From: Mycobacterium saskatchewanense
GTDB lineage: Bacteria > Actinomycetota > Actinomycetes > Mycobacteriales > Mycobacteriaceae
DNA length: 64,000 nucleotides
Reading direction: 5' to 3'
Assembly: GCF_010729105.1 (NCBI RefSeq)
Contig: NZ_AP022573.1
Coordinates: 3,596,001-3,660,000, forward strand
The notes below the pieces were generated by a model that searched no databases, had not been told where the DNA came from, and was given only the letters and a program-made list of their open reading frames with translations. Position numbers and translations under genes: made by a program. Shown here piece by piece: positions 19,308 to 28,227 of this stretch (position 1 is its first letter; every line of letters begins with the position of its first letter).

Positions 19308-20270
19308 ATGATCCGTGCCCCCCGATGTTCGTCCGGCTTCGCCGGGGTCGCGGTGCTGGCCGCGGTGGCCCTGGCCGCGTGTGGACAAAGTGCGGATGCC
19401 AGCCGCTCGAACGGCGGCGGCTTCGGCGGCCGCAACCCGGACGAGCTGGTGTTCGCCGCGGTCCCGTCGGAAAACGCGCAGAGCTTGCAGCAGGCCTACC
19501 AGCCGCTCGTCACGTTGCTGCAGCGGCAAACCGGTAAGAAGGTTCGGTTCCAGAGCGCCACCAGCTACTCGTCGGTCATCGAGGCGGAGCGCACCGACAA
19601 GGTGGACATCGCGCAATACGGCCCGTTCTCGCTTGTCACCGCGCAGAACAGCGGAGTCAAAGTCACCCCGGTCGCCGCCGAAACCACGGTGAAGGGCGCC
19701 CCACCCGGCTATCACTCCTATGGCATCACCCGCCCGGGATCTGGGATCAACAGCATCGCCGACTTCAGGGGGAAGAAGGTCTGTTTCGTCGATCCGGACT
19801 CGACGTCCGGCTTCTTGTACCCATCGGCAGCGTTGATCAATGCGGGTATCGATCCGAACAGAGACGTCACGCAGGTGATCGCCGGTGGCCACGACGCGTC
19901 GGCGCTGTCCGTTCTCAACGGTCAGTGCGACGCCGGCTTCGCTCAGGAGAGCATGATCGATACGACGCTGCCCGGGAAGGGCCAGCTCAAGCCGGGTCAG
20001 CTGAACGTGGTGTGGAAGTCGGATCTGATCCCCGGGTCGCCGATCGGGGTCAGCGACGACCTCGCCCCCGACCTCAAGACCAAGCTCGCCAACGCGTTCG
20101 CGATGGCCAACCTCGACTACCTGAACTTGAGCGGCATCTGCACGCCGGCGTGTACACACGTCGGAGAGGTCAACGGTTGGGGTTATGCGAAGGTGGACAA
20201 CTCGTTCTACGACAGTGTTCGCACCGTGTGCCGCACCACCCGCGCCAAGCAGTGTGCGGGGCAGCCGTGA
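19308..20270 (+). CDS. phnD: phosphonate/phosphite ABC transporter binding lipoprotein PhnD
   Basis: A 320-residue extracytoplasmic binding protein. The signal peptide ends in a lipobox (ALAAC) with the lipid-modified Cys near residue 26. The PhnD family pattern is clear: FAAVPSENAQSL, YQPLVTLLQRQTGKKVRF, VDIAQYGPFSL, GKKVCFVDPDSTSGFLYPSA and GGHDASALSVLNGQCDAG. A Shine-Dalgarno (AGAAGGAG) precedes the ATG. It is the first gene of a long operon; about 200 bases without a gene precede it and should hold the main promoter. Substrate could be phosphonate, phosphite or related compounds. Confidence 0.94.
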   Translation: MIRAPRCSSGFAGVAVLAAVALAACGQSADASRSNGGGFGGRNPDELVFAAVPSENAQSLQQAYQPLVTLLQRQTGKKVRFQSATSYSSVIEAERTDKVDIAQYGPFSLVTAQNSGVKVTPVAAETTVKGAPPGYHSYGITRPGSGINSIADFRGKKVCFVDPDSTSGFLYPSAALINAGIDPNRDVTQVIAGGHDASALSVLNGQCDAGFAQESMIDTTLPGKGQLKPGQLNVVWKSDLIPGSPIGVSDDLAPDLKTKLANAFAMANLDYLNLSGICTPACTHVGEVNGWGYAKVDNSFYDSVRTVCRTTRAKQCAGQP

Positions 20271-21055
20271 AGACGGACGTGGCGGTTCGCTTCCACGAAG
20301 TCACCAAGCAATTCGGTTCCGGGCTGCGGGCGCTTGACGGCGTCTCGTTGACTGTCGCGACCGGCGAGATCACGGTGCTACTGGGTCCGTCCGGCTCAGG
20401 CAAGTCCACCCTGCTGCGCCATGTCGACGGCCTGCAGCGGCCCACGTCCGGCACGGTCACGGTGTTGGGGACGGATGTGGGGCGGGCGGGCGGTGCCGAA
20501 ATGCGCCGCCTGCGGCGCCGGGTCGGATTCGTCTTCCAGCAGTTTCATCTGGTCGGCCGGCTCACTGTGCTGGAGAACGTCTGCACCGGCGCCCTCGGCC
20601 GACTGCGCTGGCCCCGGCTCGGATTGCCCAGCTATCCCAGGGACGTTCGGCGTGAGGCCCTGACCCAGCTGGACCGGGTTGGCCTGGCGGAATGCGCCTT
20701 TCAGCGCGCCGACACCTTGTCGGGCGGCCAGCAGCAGCGTGTCGCCGTGGCAAGGGCGTTGATGCAGCACCCGCATATCCTCCTCGCCGACGAGCCGGTG
20801 GCTTCGCTGGACCCCGAATCGGCGGCGCAGGTGATGCAGCTGATCCGCGACATCAGCTCCGAGCAGCGCCTCACCGTCCTGTGCAGCCTGCATCAGGTTG
20901 GGCTGGCACTGGATTGGGGTGACCGGGTGGTCGGGCTGCGCGCCGGCCGGCTGGTGCTCGACGTCGCGGTGGCGGGCCTCGACCACGACGACGTGATGTC
21001 GCTGTACACGAAGGTGGATGCCGGGCCGGTGCTGGCCGCGGGCATTTCTGCGTGA
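20267..21055 (+). CDS. phnC: phosphonate ABC transporter ATP-binding protein PhnC
   Basis: A 262-residue ATPase of the PhnC type. Walker A is GPSGSGKST, followed by LLRHVDGLQRPTSG; the Q-loop lies in FVFQQFHLVGRLTV; the signature is LSGGQQQRVAVARAL; Walker B ends LLADEPVASLDPE. The start is a GTG overlapping the phnD stop by four bases (GTGA). It forms the importer with phnD and the double-domain phnE. Confidence 0.95.
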   Translation: MKTDVAVRFHEVTKQFGSGLRALDGVSLTVATGEITVLLGPSGSGKSTLLRHVDGLQRPTSGTVTVLGTDVGRAGGAEMRRLRRRVGFVFQQFHLVGRLTVLENVCTGALGRLRWPRLGLPSYPRDVRREALTQLDRVGLAECAFQRADTLSGGQQQRVAVARALMQHPHILLADEPVASLDPESAAQVMQLIRDISSEQRLTVLCSLHQVGLALDWGDRVVGLRAGRLVLDVAVAGLDHDDVMSLYTKVDAGPVLAAGISA

Positions 21056-22683
21056 GCGCCTCCATCGCGACTGCAGACACGGCCGGCACGCTGGCCGCTC
21101 CGCGGATCGGCAACACGGCCGCCTGGCTGGTTGTCGCAGCCCTGACCGCGCTGGGCTGCCGGGCGATCGTCGACCTGCGAATCAACATCGCGACCTTCGT
21201 CGACAGTGGCCGCAACGCGGTGGACTTCGCCGGGCGCATGCTGCCGCTGGACTTTCCGCCCGCCGCCGAACTGCTGGAACTCGCCGCACAGACACTGGCC
21301 ATCGTCGTGTCGGCAACGGTGCTGTCGGTGGTCATCAGTGCGCCTCTGGCAATCCTCGCCGCCGCCAACACCGCCCCCGCACCCGGCGCCCGATACGGTG
21401 CCCGCACGGTGATCGTCGTGGTCCGCGCCATCCCCGACGTGGTGATGGCCATTGTCTTCATGCGCATCTTCGGGCTCGGCGCGATGACCGGCGTGCTGGC
21501 GATGGGCCTGCACTCGGTGGGTATGGTCGGCAAGCTCTACGCGGACGCGATCGAACAGATCGACGAGGGGCCCCGTTCGGCGATTCGCGCCACCGGCGCG
21601 GGCTGGGGCCAGCAATTAATCTCCGGTGTTCTGCCCCAGGTGCTGCCGGCCTTCGTGGCGACCGCATTGCACCGCCTGGACATCAATCTGCGGATCTCGG
21701 TACTGCTGGGTTTCGTCGGAGTCAACGGCCTGGGATTTGCGATCGCCACCGCATTCAAGCAGCTGGACTACCGGCGCGGAATGGCGTTGGCTGCAGTCGT
21801 TCTCGTGTTGTGCATCCTGGTGGAGCTGCTGTCCGGGACAATCCGGCGGGCGTTGCTGCGCGACACCGGCGAGAAGGCCGGCGCGCCGCTGCGGACCGGC
21901 GACCGGATCAGCCCGCCATGGACGCGTCGACGGTTGTGCCGTACCGGGTACGCCGCACTGACCGCGCTTGTCGTGCTGATGTCGGCGTGGGGGGCAGATC
22001 TCGACCCGGTCCACTTTGTGAGTTCGCTGCGGGGCGTCGGCCGCAACGCCGGCCTGTTCTGGCCGCCCGACACCGCGGGCATGTTCGGACAGCTGCTGGG
22101 TGATTTGTGGCTGACGGTGAAGATCGCGCTGGGTGCCACCGTGATCGGCGCCGTGCTGGCACTGCCCGTCGGGTGCCTGGCGGCGCATAATGTGGCGCCC
22201 AATCCCCTTGTCGGCAAAGCATTCCGAATGTTCGTCGTGCTGATCCGGGGGATCCCGGAGCTGGTGTTGGCGGTGGTCTTCGTGGTGATCACGGGCCTGG
22301 GTGCGGTAGCGGGCACGTTGGCGCTCAGCGTGGGCGCGATCGGGTTGCTCGGCAAACTGATCGCGGATTCGCTCGAGGAGATCGACCCGGGCCCCGAGCA
22401 GGCCATCCGGGCGACCGGCGCCGGCCGCTGGCAGGTGTTCTTCACCGGCACGCTGCCGCAAGCCGCGCCGAGCTTCGTCGGGCACCTGCTCTACCAGCTG
22501 GACGTGAACATTCGATCGGCCACCCTGCTGGGCGTTGTGGGCGCCGGCGGTATCGGTTTCGACCTGCTCAGTGGCGCACAGATCCTCGAATTCGGCTTGG
22601 TCACAACGATATTGATCATGGTGTTTGCGACCGTTCTGGTCGTGGAAGCGCTGGCGTTGTGGCTGCGTCACCAGCTGAGCTGA
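21052..22683 (+). CDS. phnE: phosphonate ABC transporter permease, two PhnE domains fused
   Basis: At 543 residues this is about twice a single PhnE. Two homologous permease halves are visible, each with the cytoplasmic loop for the ATPase: first half GKLYADAIEQIDEGPRSAIR then TGAGWGQQLISGVLPQ; second half GKLIADSLEEIDPGPEQAIR then TGAGRWQVFFTGTLPQ. Together they form a complete permease pair in one chain. The GTG start overlaps the phnC stop (GTGA). The stop is followed by a gap of 70-100 bases before phnF, the only sizeable gap until the end of the IMPase-like gene. Confidence 0.94.
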   Translation: MSASIATADTAGTLAAPRIGNTAAWLVVAALTALGCRAIVDLRINIATFVDSGRNAVDFAGRMLPLDFPPAAELLELAAQTLAIVVSATVLSVVISAPLAILAAANTAPAPGARYGARTVIVVVRAIPDVVMAIVFMRIFGLGAMTGVLAMGLHSVGMVGKLYADAIEQIDEGPRSAIRATGAGWGQQLISGVLPQVLPAFVATALHRLDINLRISVLLGFVGVNGLGFAIATAFKQLDYRRGMALAAVVLVLCILVELLSGTIRRALLRDTGEKAGAPLRTGDRISPPWTRRRLCRTGYAALTALVVLMSAWGADLDPVHFVSSLRGVGRNAGLFWPPDTAGMFGQLLGDLWLTVKIALGATVIGAVLALPVGCLAAHNVAPNPLVGKAFRMFVVLIRGIPELVLAVVFVVITGLGAVAGTLALSVGAIGLLGKLIADSLEEIDPGPEQAIRATGAGRWQVFFTGTLPQAAPSFVGHLLYQLDVNIRSATLLGVVGAGGIGFDLLSGAQILEFGLVTTILIMVFATVLVVEALALWLRHQLS

Positions 22684-22752
22684 GCCAGGTTCGCGACAAC
22701 TGTTCCAGATGTTCACCTTCGTGGACGCCCGTATTGGCCGCGGCGAACTTGT

Positions 22753-23550
22753 GTGGACAACCCGGCGACGAATCGTGGTGGGGTGAGATCGACCGCTGCT
22801 TCGCCCCCGAGATATCTCGAGATCGCCGACCAGCTCGCCGGCGAGCTGGTGGGCTGTGAACCCGGCACCCGCGTGGCCAGCGAGCCGGAGCTCGCCAGCC
22901 GCTTCGGGGTCGGGCGGGCCGCCGCTCGCTCGGCCTTGCAGGAGCTGGAGCGGCGGATGCTGGTCCGCCGGATCCAGGGCGCCGGCACATTCGTCAATCG
23001 GCGCATCGACTACGTGATCTCGCGGTCCCGGCCGCCTTCGTGGCACGCCACGGTGGTCGCCAGCGGTGCCACGCCGCGGGCGCAGACCAAGGGCGTGCAA
23101 CGGGTGGCGCTGGGCGCCGAGGAGGCCGAACAGCTTGGCTGGCCGGTGGGCACGCCCGTGTATCGGATCCTGCGGCACTTCTTCATCAACGACCTGCTCG
23201 CCTCGTTGACCCAGGAACTGATCCCCGTCGCCGCCGCGCCGGACCTCGACGTCGCGCTGCGCAGCGTCGAGTCGGTGGACGTGGCGTTGCGCGAGCTGGG
23301 CGGGGTGCGCCCGGTCCGGGCGTGGTGTCGCGCCTGTGTGGACATTCCGCCGCCAGAAGTCCTGCGGGACTTGGGCATCGAGGCCAGCGTGCCGGTGTGG
23401 CGCATCGACAGCGTCAGCCGCGATGCGCGGAGCGGTCGGGTCCTGCTGAGCAGCAGCGCCTGGACACGAGCGGACGCCGTCCGGGTCGTCGTCGAACTCG
23501 AGGACCTGACGGTCATAGGGACTTCAGGGGAAGGACGACGCGGTGAATGA
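22753..23550 (+). CDS. phnF: GntR/UTRA regulator of phosphonate genes (PhnF)
   Basis: A HutC-type GntR regulator. The N-terminal winged helix reads YLEIADQLAGELV, then SEPELASRFGVGRAAARSAL and a GAGTFV turn. The C-terminal UTRA ligand domain covers about residues 95-255 (VYRILRHFFINDLLASLTQE). Two GTG starts are possible, at 22753 and ten codons downstream at 22783; neither has a strong ribosome site. The 3' end overlaps phnG by eight bases. PhnF proteins repress phn genes in other bacteria; the M. smegmatis PhnF palindrome was not seen in the flanks. Confidence 0.85.
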   Translation: MDNPATNRGGVRSTAASPPRYLEIADQLAGELVGCEPGTRVASEPELASRFGVGRAAARSALQELERRMLVRRIQGAGTFVNRRIDYVISRSRPPSWHATVVASGATPRAQTKGVQRVALGAEEAEQLGWPVGTPVYRILRHFFINDLLASLTQELIPVAAAPDLDVALRSVESVDVALRELGGVRPVRAWCRACVDIPPPEVLRDLGIEASVPVWRIDSVSRDARSGRVLLSSSAWTRADAVRVVVELEDLTVIGTSGEGRRGE

Positions 23551-23974
23551 ATTCGGCCGCGCTGAGCGCTGCGGCCTCCTCGCCCTGGCCGAGGCCGATG
23601 AATTACGGGCACTGGCCGACGCCTGCCTGGCCGACGGTACCGACGTGCGGGTGCTGGTGAAGCCTGAGGTCGGGTTCGTCTCGGCCCAGGTACGCGAGCC
23701 GGTGGCCGCCGAGCGATTCCTGCTCGGAGACGTGCTGGCCTGCCGCGCGGAGGTGCAGCTGGCCGGCCAGCGGGGCTGGGCGATGCGCCTCGGTGACGAC
23801 CGGGCAGCAGTGCTGGCCGCCGCGGTGCTGGACGCAGAGGCGGAGGCGGGCAGGCCCCACGCCGCGGACGTCGACGCGCTGTGCCGCTCGGTTGTGGCCC
23901 GGCGCACCGAGCGGGAGGACCGCGAGTGGGCCGAACTCGCCCCTACCATCGTCACTTTCGAGGAGCTGACATGA
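23543..23974 (+). CDS. phnG: C-P lyase core subunit PhnG
   Basis: A 143-residue PhnG. In E. coli PhnG is part of the PhnGHIJ core that installs a methylphosphonate on ribose triphosphate and cleaves it. The family core is clear: RFLLGDVLACRAEVQLAGQR, then GWAMRLGDDRAAVLAAAVLD. It starts with GTG within the end of phnF and its stop overlaps the phnH start (ATGA), so stoichiometric translation is likely. Confidence 0.93.
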   Translation: MNEFGRAERCGLLALAEADELRALADACLADGTDVRVLVKPEVGFVSAQVREPVAAERFLLGDVLACRAEVQLAGQRGWAMRLGDDRAAVLAAAVLDAEAEAGRPHAADVDALCRSVVARRTEREDREWAELAPTIVTFEELT

Positions 23975-24552
23975 CGGCGCCCGGCGTGACCGCGCTGGAC
24001 TCCGTGGCAGCGCAGCAAGCCTTTCGCGTGGTGCTCGAAGCGCTGGCCCGGCCCGGCACACCGATGGCGCTGCCCCGGCAAACGATGGAGAGCTTGGCGC
24101 CCGCCGTCGTTCCGGTCGTCGCGCTCGCCGACCCGACAATCGGGGTCTGCGTGCTGGAGAACCCGGGGGGCCGGTGGGCGGACACCGTCGCCACGGCCAC
24201 GTCGGCGCCGATCTGGCCGGCTGAGATGGCACGCTTGGTGGCTGCGGTGAGGCCGGTCACCGCCGACGAGTTGCGCGGCTTCAGCCGCGGTTCGGCCGAG
24301 GCGCCCGAGGATGCTGCCTTGGTGGTGCTGGGTGTTGCCGACGTGCACGGTGGGCCCCGCCGGTGGACGGTATCGGGACCGGGCGTCCGTGGCACGGCCA
24401 CCGTCACGCCGCGGGGCGCGGCGGCCGGCTTCGTCGCCGCGCGCGCCGAGGTCGTCGGCGCCTACCCGGCCGGCATCGACATCCTGCTGGTCACCGACGA
24501 CGGTCGCGTCGTCGGGCTGCCGCGAACCACCACGATCACCGAGGAGCACTGA
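23971..24552 (+). CDS. phnH: C-P lyase core subunit PhnH
   Basis: A 193-residue PhnH subunit of the PhnGHIJ core. Recognisable segments are AFRVVLEALARPGTPMALP near the N-terminus, a central ALADPTIGVCVLENP, and the C-terminal YPAGIDILLVTDDGRVVGLP, matching the PhnH fold (PLP-transferase-like but without the PLP lysine). Start ATG overlaps the phnG stop; its own stop overlaps the phnI start (TGATG). Confidence 0.93.
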   Translation: MTAPGVTALDSVAAQQAFRVVLEALARPGTPMALPRQTMESLAPAVVPVVALADPTIGVCVLENPGGRWADTVATATSAPIWPAEMARLVAAVRPVTADELRGFSRGSAEAPEDAALVVLGVADVHGGPRRWTVSGPGVRGTATVTPRGAAAGFVAARAEVVGAYPAGIDILLVTDDGRVVGLPRTTTITEEH

Positions 24553-25661
24553 TGGGCTATTCCGGAGCCCGGGGCGGGCTGGAGGCCATCCTTGCCGCGG
24601 AGGAATTGGTATGCCGAGCGCGCGATTTCGCCCCGGTGCCGTGGGCGAGCACCGAGCAGATCGTCGCGCGGTTCCGGCTGGCCGTCGACCGGGTGATGGG
24701 AGAGGCGGGTTTGTTCGACGAGTCCGCCGCGGCGGCCGCGCTGCGTCAGTCCGAAGGTGACCCGTTGGAGGCCGCGCACTTGTTGCGCGCGCATCGTTCC
24801 ACGTTGCCGCGACTGGCCGTCAGCGAGCCGATCGATCCGGACCGCATCACGATCATGCGCCGGATCGTGCCGGCCTTCCGGGCGCCGGACGGCCCGCAGC
24901 TCCTGGGCCGTACCACCGACTACACCAGGCGGCTGTTGGACAGGCCAGCGGGCCCGCCGCCGCCGCCGGCCGACCCAGGCGACGGACCGGTGGGGCCGCG
25001 CACCGCCGAACAGCGCGCCCCGCGCCGATTCCTCGACCTGCTGCGCGAGGCCGGCCTGGTTCTCGATCATCGCACCGGCGACGACCCGGAACCGTTTGAT
25101 ATCACCAGAACTCCACCGCAGCCGCCGGCGCCTCGCTCGGCGACGCTTGCGGCGATGGCGCGCGCGGAGACCGGCGCGCTGGTCGGGTTGTGGTACCGCT
25201 CGATCCTCGGACCCGACGGTGACATCCACGAGGTCACCCTCGGTGAGGTGCGCCACGGTCGGTTGCCGCTGCAGGTCAGGCACCCGCACAGCGGCGAACC
25301 GGTCACGATCGGCGAGTTCCGGGTCACCGAGGCCGAAGCCATCGAGGATCTCGACGGCGCCGACGAAGACCGTAGCCGGTTCGACGTCGGGTACGGAATG
25401 TGCTTCGGCCACAACGAACGCAAGGCAATCGCGATGGCGAACCTCGACATCGCCAACCGCCGGTTCGGCCGATCCGGCCCGCTGGAGCAGCTGCTGCTGC
25501 TCACTACCGACGGGCTCGACTCGGGTGGTTTCTTGGAGCACCTCAAGCTCCCGCACTACGTGACATTCCGTTCCATGGTGGAGCGTAAGCAGGCGTTGCA
25601 GGCCGCCGGGGCGGCCCGCGCCGTGCGAGTTTCCGAACCGGCCGGAAGGGACTGCGAATGA
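24552..25661 (+). CDS. phnI: C-P lyase core subunit PhnI (nucleosidase)
   Basis: A 369-residue PhnI. With PhnG and PhnH it exchanges adenine of ATP for the phosphonate to form the ribose triphosphate phosphonate. Close family matches are LAVDRVMGEAGLFDES, LRAHRSTLPRLAVSEP, QLLGRTTDYTRRLLD, DITRTPP, VGYGMCFGHNERKAIAMA and HLKLPHYVTF. A proline run after residue 130 (GPPPPPADPG) is a small insertion relative to E. coli. The end overlaps the phnJ start (ATGA). Confidence 0.95.
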   Translation: MGYSGARGGLEAILAAEELVCRARDFAPVPWASTEQIVARFRLAVDRVMGEAGLFDESAAAAALRQSEGDPLEAAHLLRAHRSTLPRLAVSEPIDPDRITIMRRIVPAFRAPDGPQLLGRTTDYTRRLLDRPAGPPPPPADPGDGPVGPRTAEQRAPRRFLDLLREAGLVLDHRTGDDPEPFDITRTPPQPPAPRSATLAAMARAETGALVGLWYRSILGPDGDIHEVTLGEVRHGRLPLQVRHPHSGEPVTIGEFRVTEAEAIEDLDGADEDRSRFDVGYGMCFGHNERKAIAMANLDIANRRFGRSGPLEQLLLLTTDGLDSGGFLEHLKLPHYVTFRSMVERKQALQAAGAARAVRVSEPAGRDCE

Positions 25662-27487
25662 CCACCACGGCCGAACTGCTCGCCGAGCTCACCGCAGACG
25701 AGACACCGTCGGCAATTCTCGACGAAAGCGGCAAGCGCGAAATCCGCCGTGCCGCATTGACAGCCATCTGTGTGCCGGGTTACCAGGTGCCATTCGGGTC
25801 ACGGGAGATGCCCGTGGCGCGCGGGTGGGGTTCGGGCGGTTTGCAGGTGACCTTAGCGGTCATCAGCGCGAACGACACCGTCAAAGTCATCGACCAGGGC
25901 GACGACGGCGGCGTCAACGCCACCAACCTGCGGCGGATGATCGCGGCCGCCACCGGTTGTTCGCAGTCGGCGGACACCCGGCAAGCGAGCGTGGTGCAGA
26001 CGCGCCACCGCATCCCGGAGGAGGCTCTGTCCGCCGGTGACCTCCTGGTATATCAGGTGCCGGTGCCCGAGCCACTGCGCAAGGTGCAGAAGTCGGTGGC
26101 CGAGTGCGCCCGCATGCATGCCGAAAACGATTACGCGGCAATGTGGGTGGGCCTGTACGAGGACATCGTCCGCAACGGCATGATCACCCGCACCACGGGT
26201 TACCCGGTGCTGGTTGCCGGGCGCTACGTCATGGCGACGACACCGATTCCTCGCTGGGACGTCCCGCGGCTGCATCACTGCGAGCACATCAACCTGTTCG
26301 GGGCCGGCCGCGAAAAACGCATCTTCGCGGTGCCACCCCACACCGACGTCGTCCCGCTGACCTTCGACGATGTGCCGTTCGAGGTGGAGTACGCCGACGG
26401 CGCGGTCTGCCGACTGTGCGGCAGCGACGACGCCTTCCTCGTCGAGGCAGGTCCCACAGGCGGTTTCGTGTGCAGTGACACCGAGTGGTGCGCCCGCGTT
26501 CGCGCCGGGGACGCCGACCGTGTGGCCCATCGACGTCGAGCGCCGCTGCACCTGCTACCCGACCCCCGGCGCCGCGCCGGCGCCGGTGCCACCGCGCGGA
26601 AGGGTCAGCCGTTCGGCTCGACCCGACGGCGTGAGAACCCCGTCGACAGTCCCGAGTGGATGCTGCGGGTGGACTCGATCGGCAAGGTGCACGGACCGGG
26701 CGGGGTGTACGCGGCCGAGGGCACCGGTCCCGAATTCGGAACGGCGATCAGCCCGAACACGGGCGCCGTGGTCGCGGCCTGGGACGTGTCCTTTGACGTC
26801 GCGCCCGGTGAGGCCCTGGGGGTGATCGGGGAATCGGGCTCCGGCAAGTCGACCGTGCTGTCGTGCGTCATCGGCGACGAACGCGCGACCGCGGGTGCTG
26901 TGTACCTGGCGACCGTGGACGACGGGGCGACCGATCTGCTGACGATGCCCGACGCCGAGCGTCGCCGGCTGAGGGTGGACGGAATGGCCGTGGTGCACCA
27001 GAATCCCGCGGACGGTCTCGACCTGCGGATCAGCGCCGGCGGCAACATCGCCGAGCGGCTCACCGCGGCGGGTTGGCGCGGATACCACGACATCCGCAAT
27101 CGCGCCGCCGAACTGCTTGAACGCGTTGAGGTTCCGTTGTCCCGGATGGACGACCCGGTGGGCACTTTCTCCGGCGGGATGCGCCAGCGCGTGCAGATCG
27201 CCAAAGCGCTGGCGACCGAGCCGCCCGTGTTGTTGTTAGACGAGCCGACCACCGGTCTGGACGCGTCGGTGGCAGCCGGCGTGCTCGATCTGATGCGAGG
27301 GTTGCTGTCCGAGAGCGACATCGCCGCCGTTGTGGTCAGCCACGATTTCTCGGTAATCGAGGCGCTGACCGACCGCACCCTGGTCATGCACCTGGGCCGG
27401 GTGATCGAACGAGGCCTGACCGACCAGCTGTTCTGTGATCCACACCAGCCCTACACCCAGCGGCTAGTCGCCGCGGCCAGGAGGTGA
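25658..27487 (+). CDS. phnJ: PhnJ C-P lyase joined in frame to PhnK ATPase
   Basis: This 609-codon ORF joins two proteins that are separate in E. coli. Residues 1-280 are PhnJ, the radical SAM C-P lyase: the glycyl-radical site in PGYQVPF (Gly41), QTRHRIPEE, FGAGREKRI, and the four cysteines at 251, 254, 272 and 278 (CRLC, FVCSDTEWC) that hold the cluster and the catalytic thiol. Residues about 335-609 are PhnK, an ABC ATPase (Walker A GESGSGKST at 391-399, SAGGNIAERL, TFSGGMRQR, LLLDEPTTGLD). The 50-residue linker is Arg-rich with poor third-position GC, so a frameshift between two originally separate genes is possible: another frame stops at 26632-26634, 25 bases before an ATG that would begin PhnK. 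Confidence 0.9.
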   Translation: MTTTAELLAELTADETPSAILDESGKREIRRAALTAICVPGYQVPFGSREMPVARGWGSGGLQVTLAVISANDTVKVIDQGDDGGVNATNLRRMIAAATGCSQSADTRQASVVQTRHRIPEEALSAGDLLVYQVPVPEPLRKVQKSVAECARMHAENDYAAMWVGLYEDIVRNGMITRTTGYPVLVAGRYVMATTPIPRWDVPRLHHCEHINLFGAGREKRIFAVPPHTDVVPLTFDDVPFEVEYADGAVCRLCGSDDAFLVEAGPTGGFVCSDTEWCARVRAGDADRVAHRRRAPLHLLPDPRRRAGAGATARKGQPFGSTRRRENPVDSPEWMLRVDSIGKVHGPGGVYAAEGTGPEFGTAISPNTGAVVAAWDVSFDVAPGEALGVIGESGSGKSTVLSCVIGDERATAGAVYLATVDDGATDLLTMPDAERRRLRVDGMAVVHQNPADGLDLRISAGGNIAERLTAAGWRGYHDIRNRAAELLERVEVPLSRMDDPVGTFSGGMRQRVQIAKALATEPPVLLLDEPTTGLDASVAAGVLDLMRGLLSESDIAAVVVSHDFSVIEALTDRTLVMHLGRVIERGLTDQLFCDPHQPYTQRLVAAARR

Positions 27488-27492
27488 TCGCT

Positions 27493-28227
27493 GTGCCACC
27501 GGTACTGTCCGTGCGCGCGCTGCGCAAGTCGTTCACGCTGCACACCATCGACGGTCGCGTCGTACAGTCGCTGCGTGACGTCGACATCGACGTGCGGGCC
27601 GGCGAGCATGTTGCGCTCGCCGGGCCGAGCGGAGCCGGTAAGTCGTCGTTGCTGCGCTGCATCAATCGCAACTACCTGCCGGATTCGGGCTCGGTGGAGC
27701 TGCGCACCGCGGCGGACGAACAGATCGAGCTGACCGCGCTGTCCGATCGGGCGATGGCCAGAGTCCGGGGCCGCGAATTCGGCTATGTCGCACAGTTTCT
27801 GACCGCGCCGCCGCGCACCAGTCCGCTCGAGTTCGTTTCGGCCACCGCTCGGCGGCGCGGTGTCGAGCGCGCCGACGCCCGGGACGCGGCCGCGGTCGCC
27901 CTGCAACGGCTGAACCTTGACGAGGTGCTGTGGGATGTGGACTGCTCGGTGCTCTCCGGCGGCGAGCGGCAGCGGGTGAACCTGGCGGCGGGGACGGTGC
28001 GTCCGCCGCGGCTACTGCTGCTCGACGAACCGGTGTCAGCGCTCGACCCGGCCAACCGCGAAGCGGCTCTGGAACTTATCGCGACCCTGACCGCTCAGGG
28101 GGTCGCCGTCCTCGCGGTCTTCCACGATCAGGATGCGATGCGGCGACTGGCCTCCCGGGTGGTGCTCATGCGGGACGGCCACATCGTTCACGACGGCCCG
28201 CCGGCCGAAACCGCAGGAGTGGCATGA
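27493..28227 (+). CDS. phnL: phosphonate metabolism ABC-type protein PhnL
   Basis: A 244-residue PhnL, an ABC-fold ATPase that associates with the C-P lyase core rather than a membrane transporter. Walker A is GPSGAGKSS, followed by LRCINRNYLPDSG; the signature is LSGGERQRVNLA; Walker B ends LLLDEPVSALD; the H-loop region is AVFHDQD. GTG at 27493 is chosen for an AGGAGG eight bases upstream; a GTG at 27484 overlapping the phnK stop is also possible. The end overlaps phnM (ATGA). Confidence 0.92.
   Translation: MPPVLSVRALRKSFTLHTIDGRVVQSLRDVDIDVRAGEHVALAGPSGAGKSSLLRCINRNYLPDSGSVELRTAADEQIELTALSDRAMARVRGREFGYVAQFLTAPPRTSPLEFVSATARRRGVERADARDAAAVALQRLNLDEVLWDVDCSVLSGGERQRVNLAAGTVRPPRLLLLDEPVSALDPANREAALELIATLTAQGVAVLAVFHDQDAMRRLASRVVLMRDGHIVHDGPPAETAGVA

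Noticed and set aside
21616..23178. A 520-codon minus-strand frame across phnE and phnF
   Set aside because: Antisense to the permease with recognisable PhnE repeats; composition is atypical.
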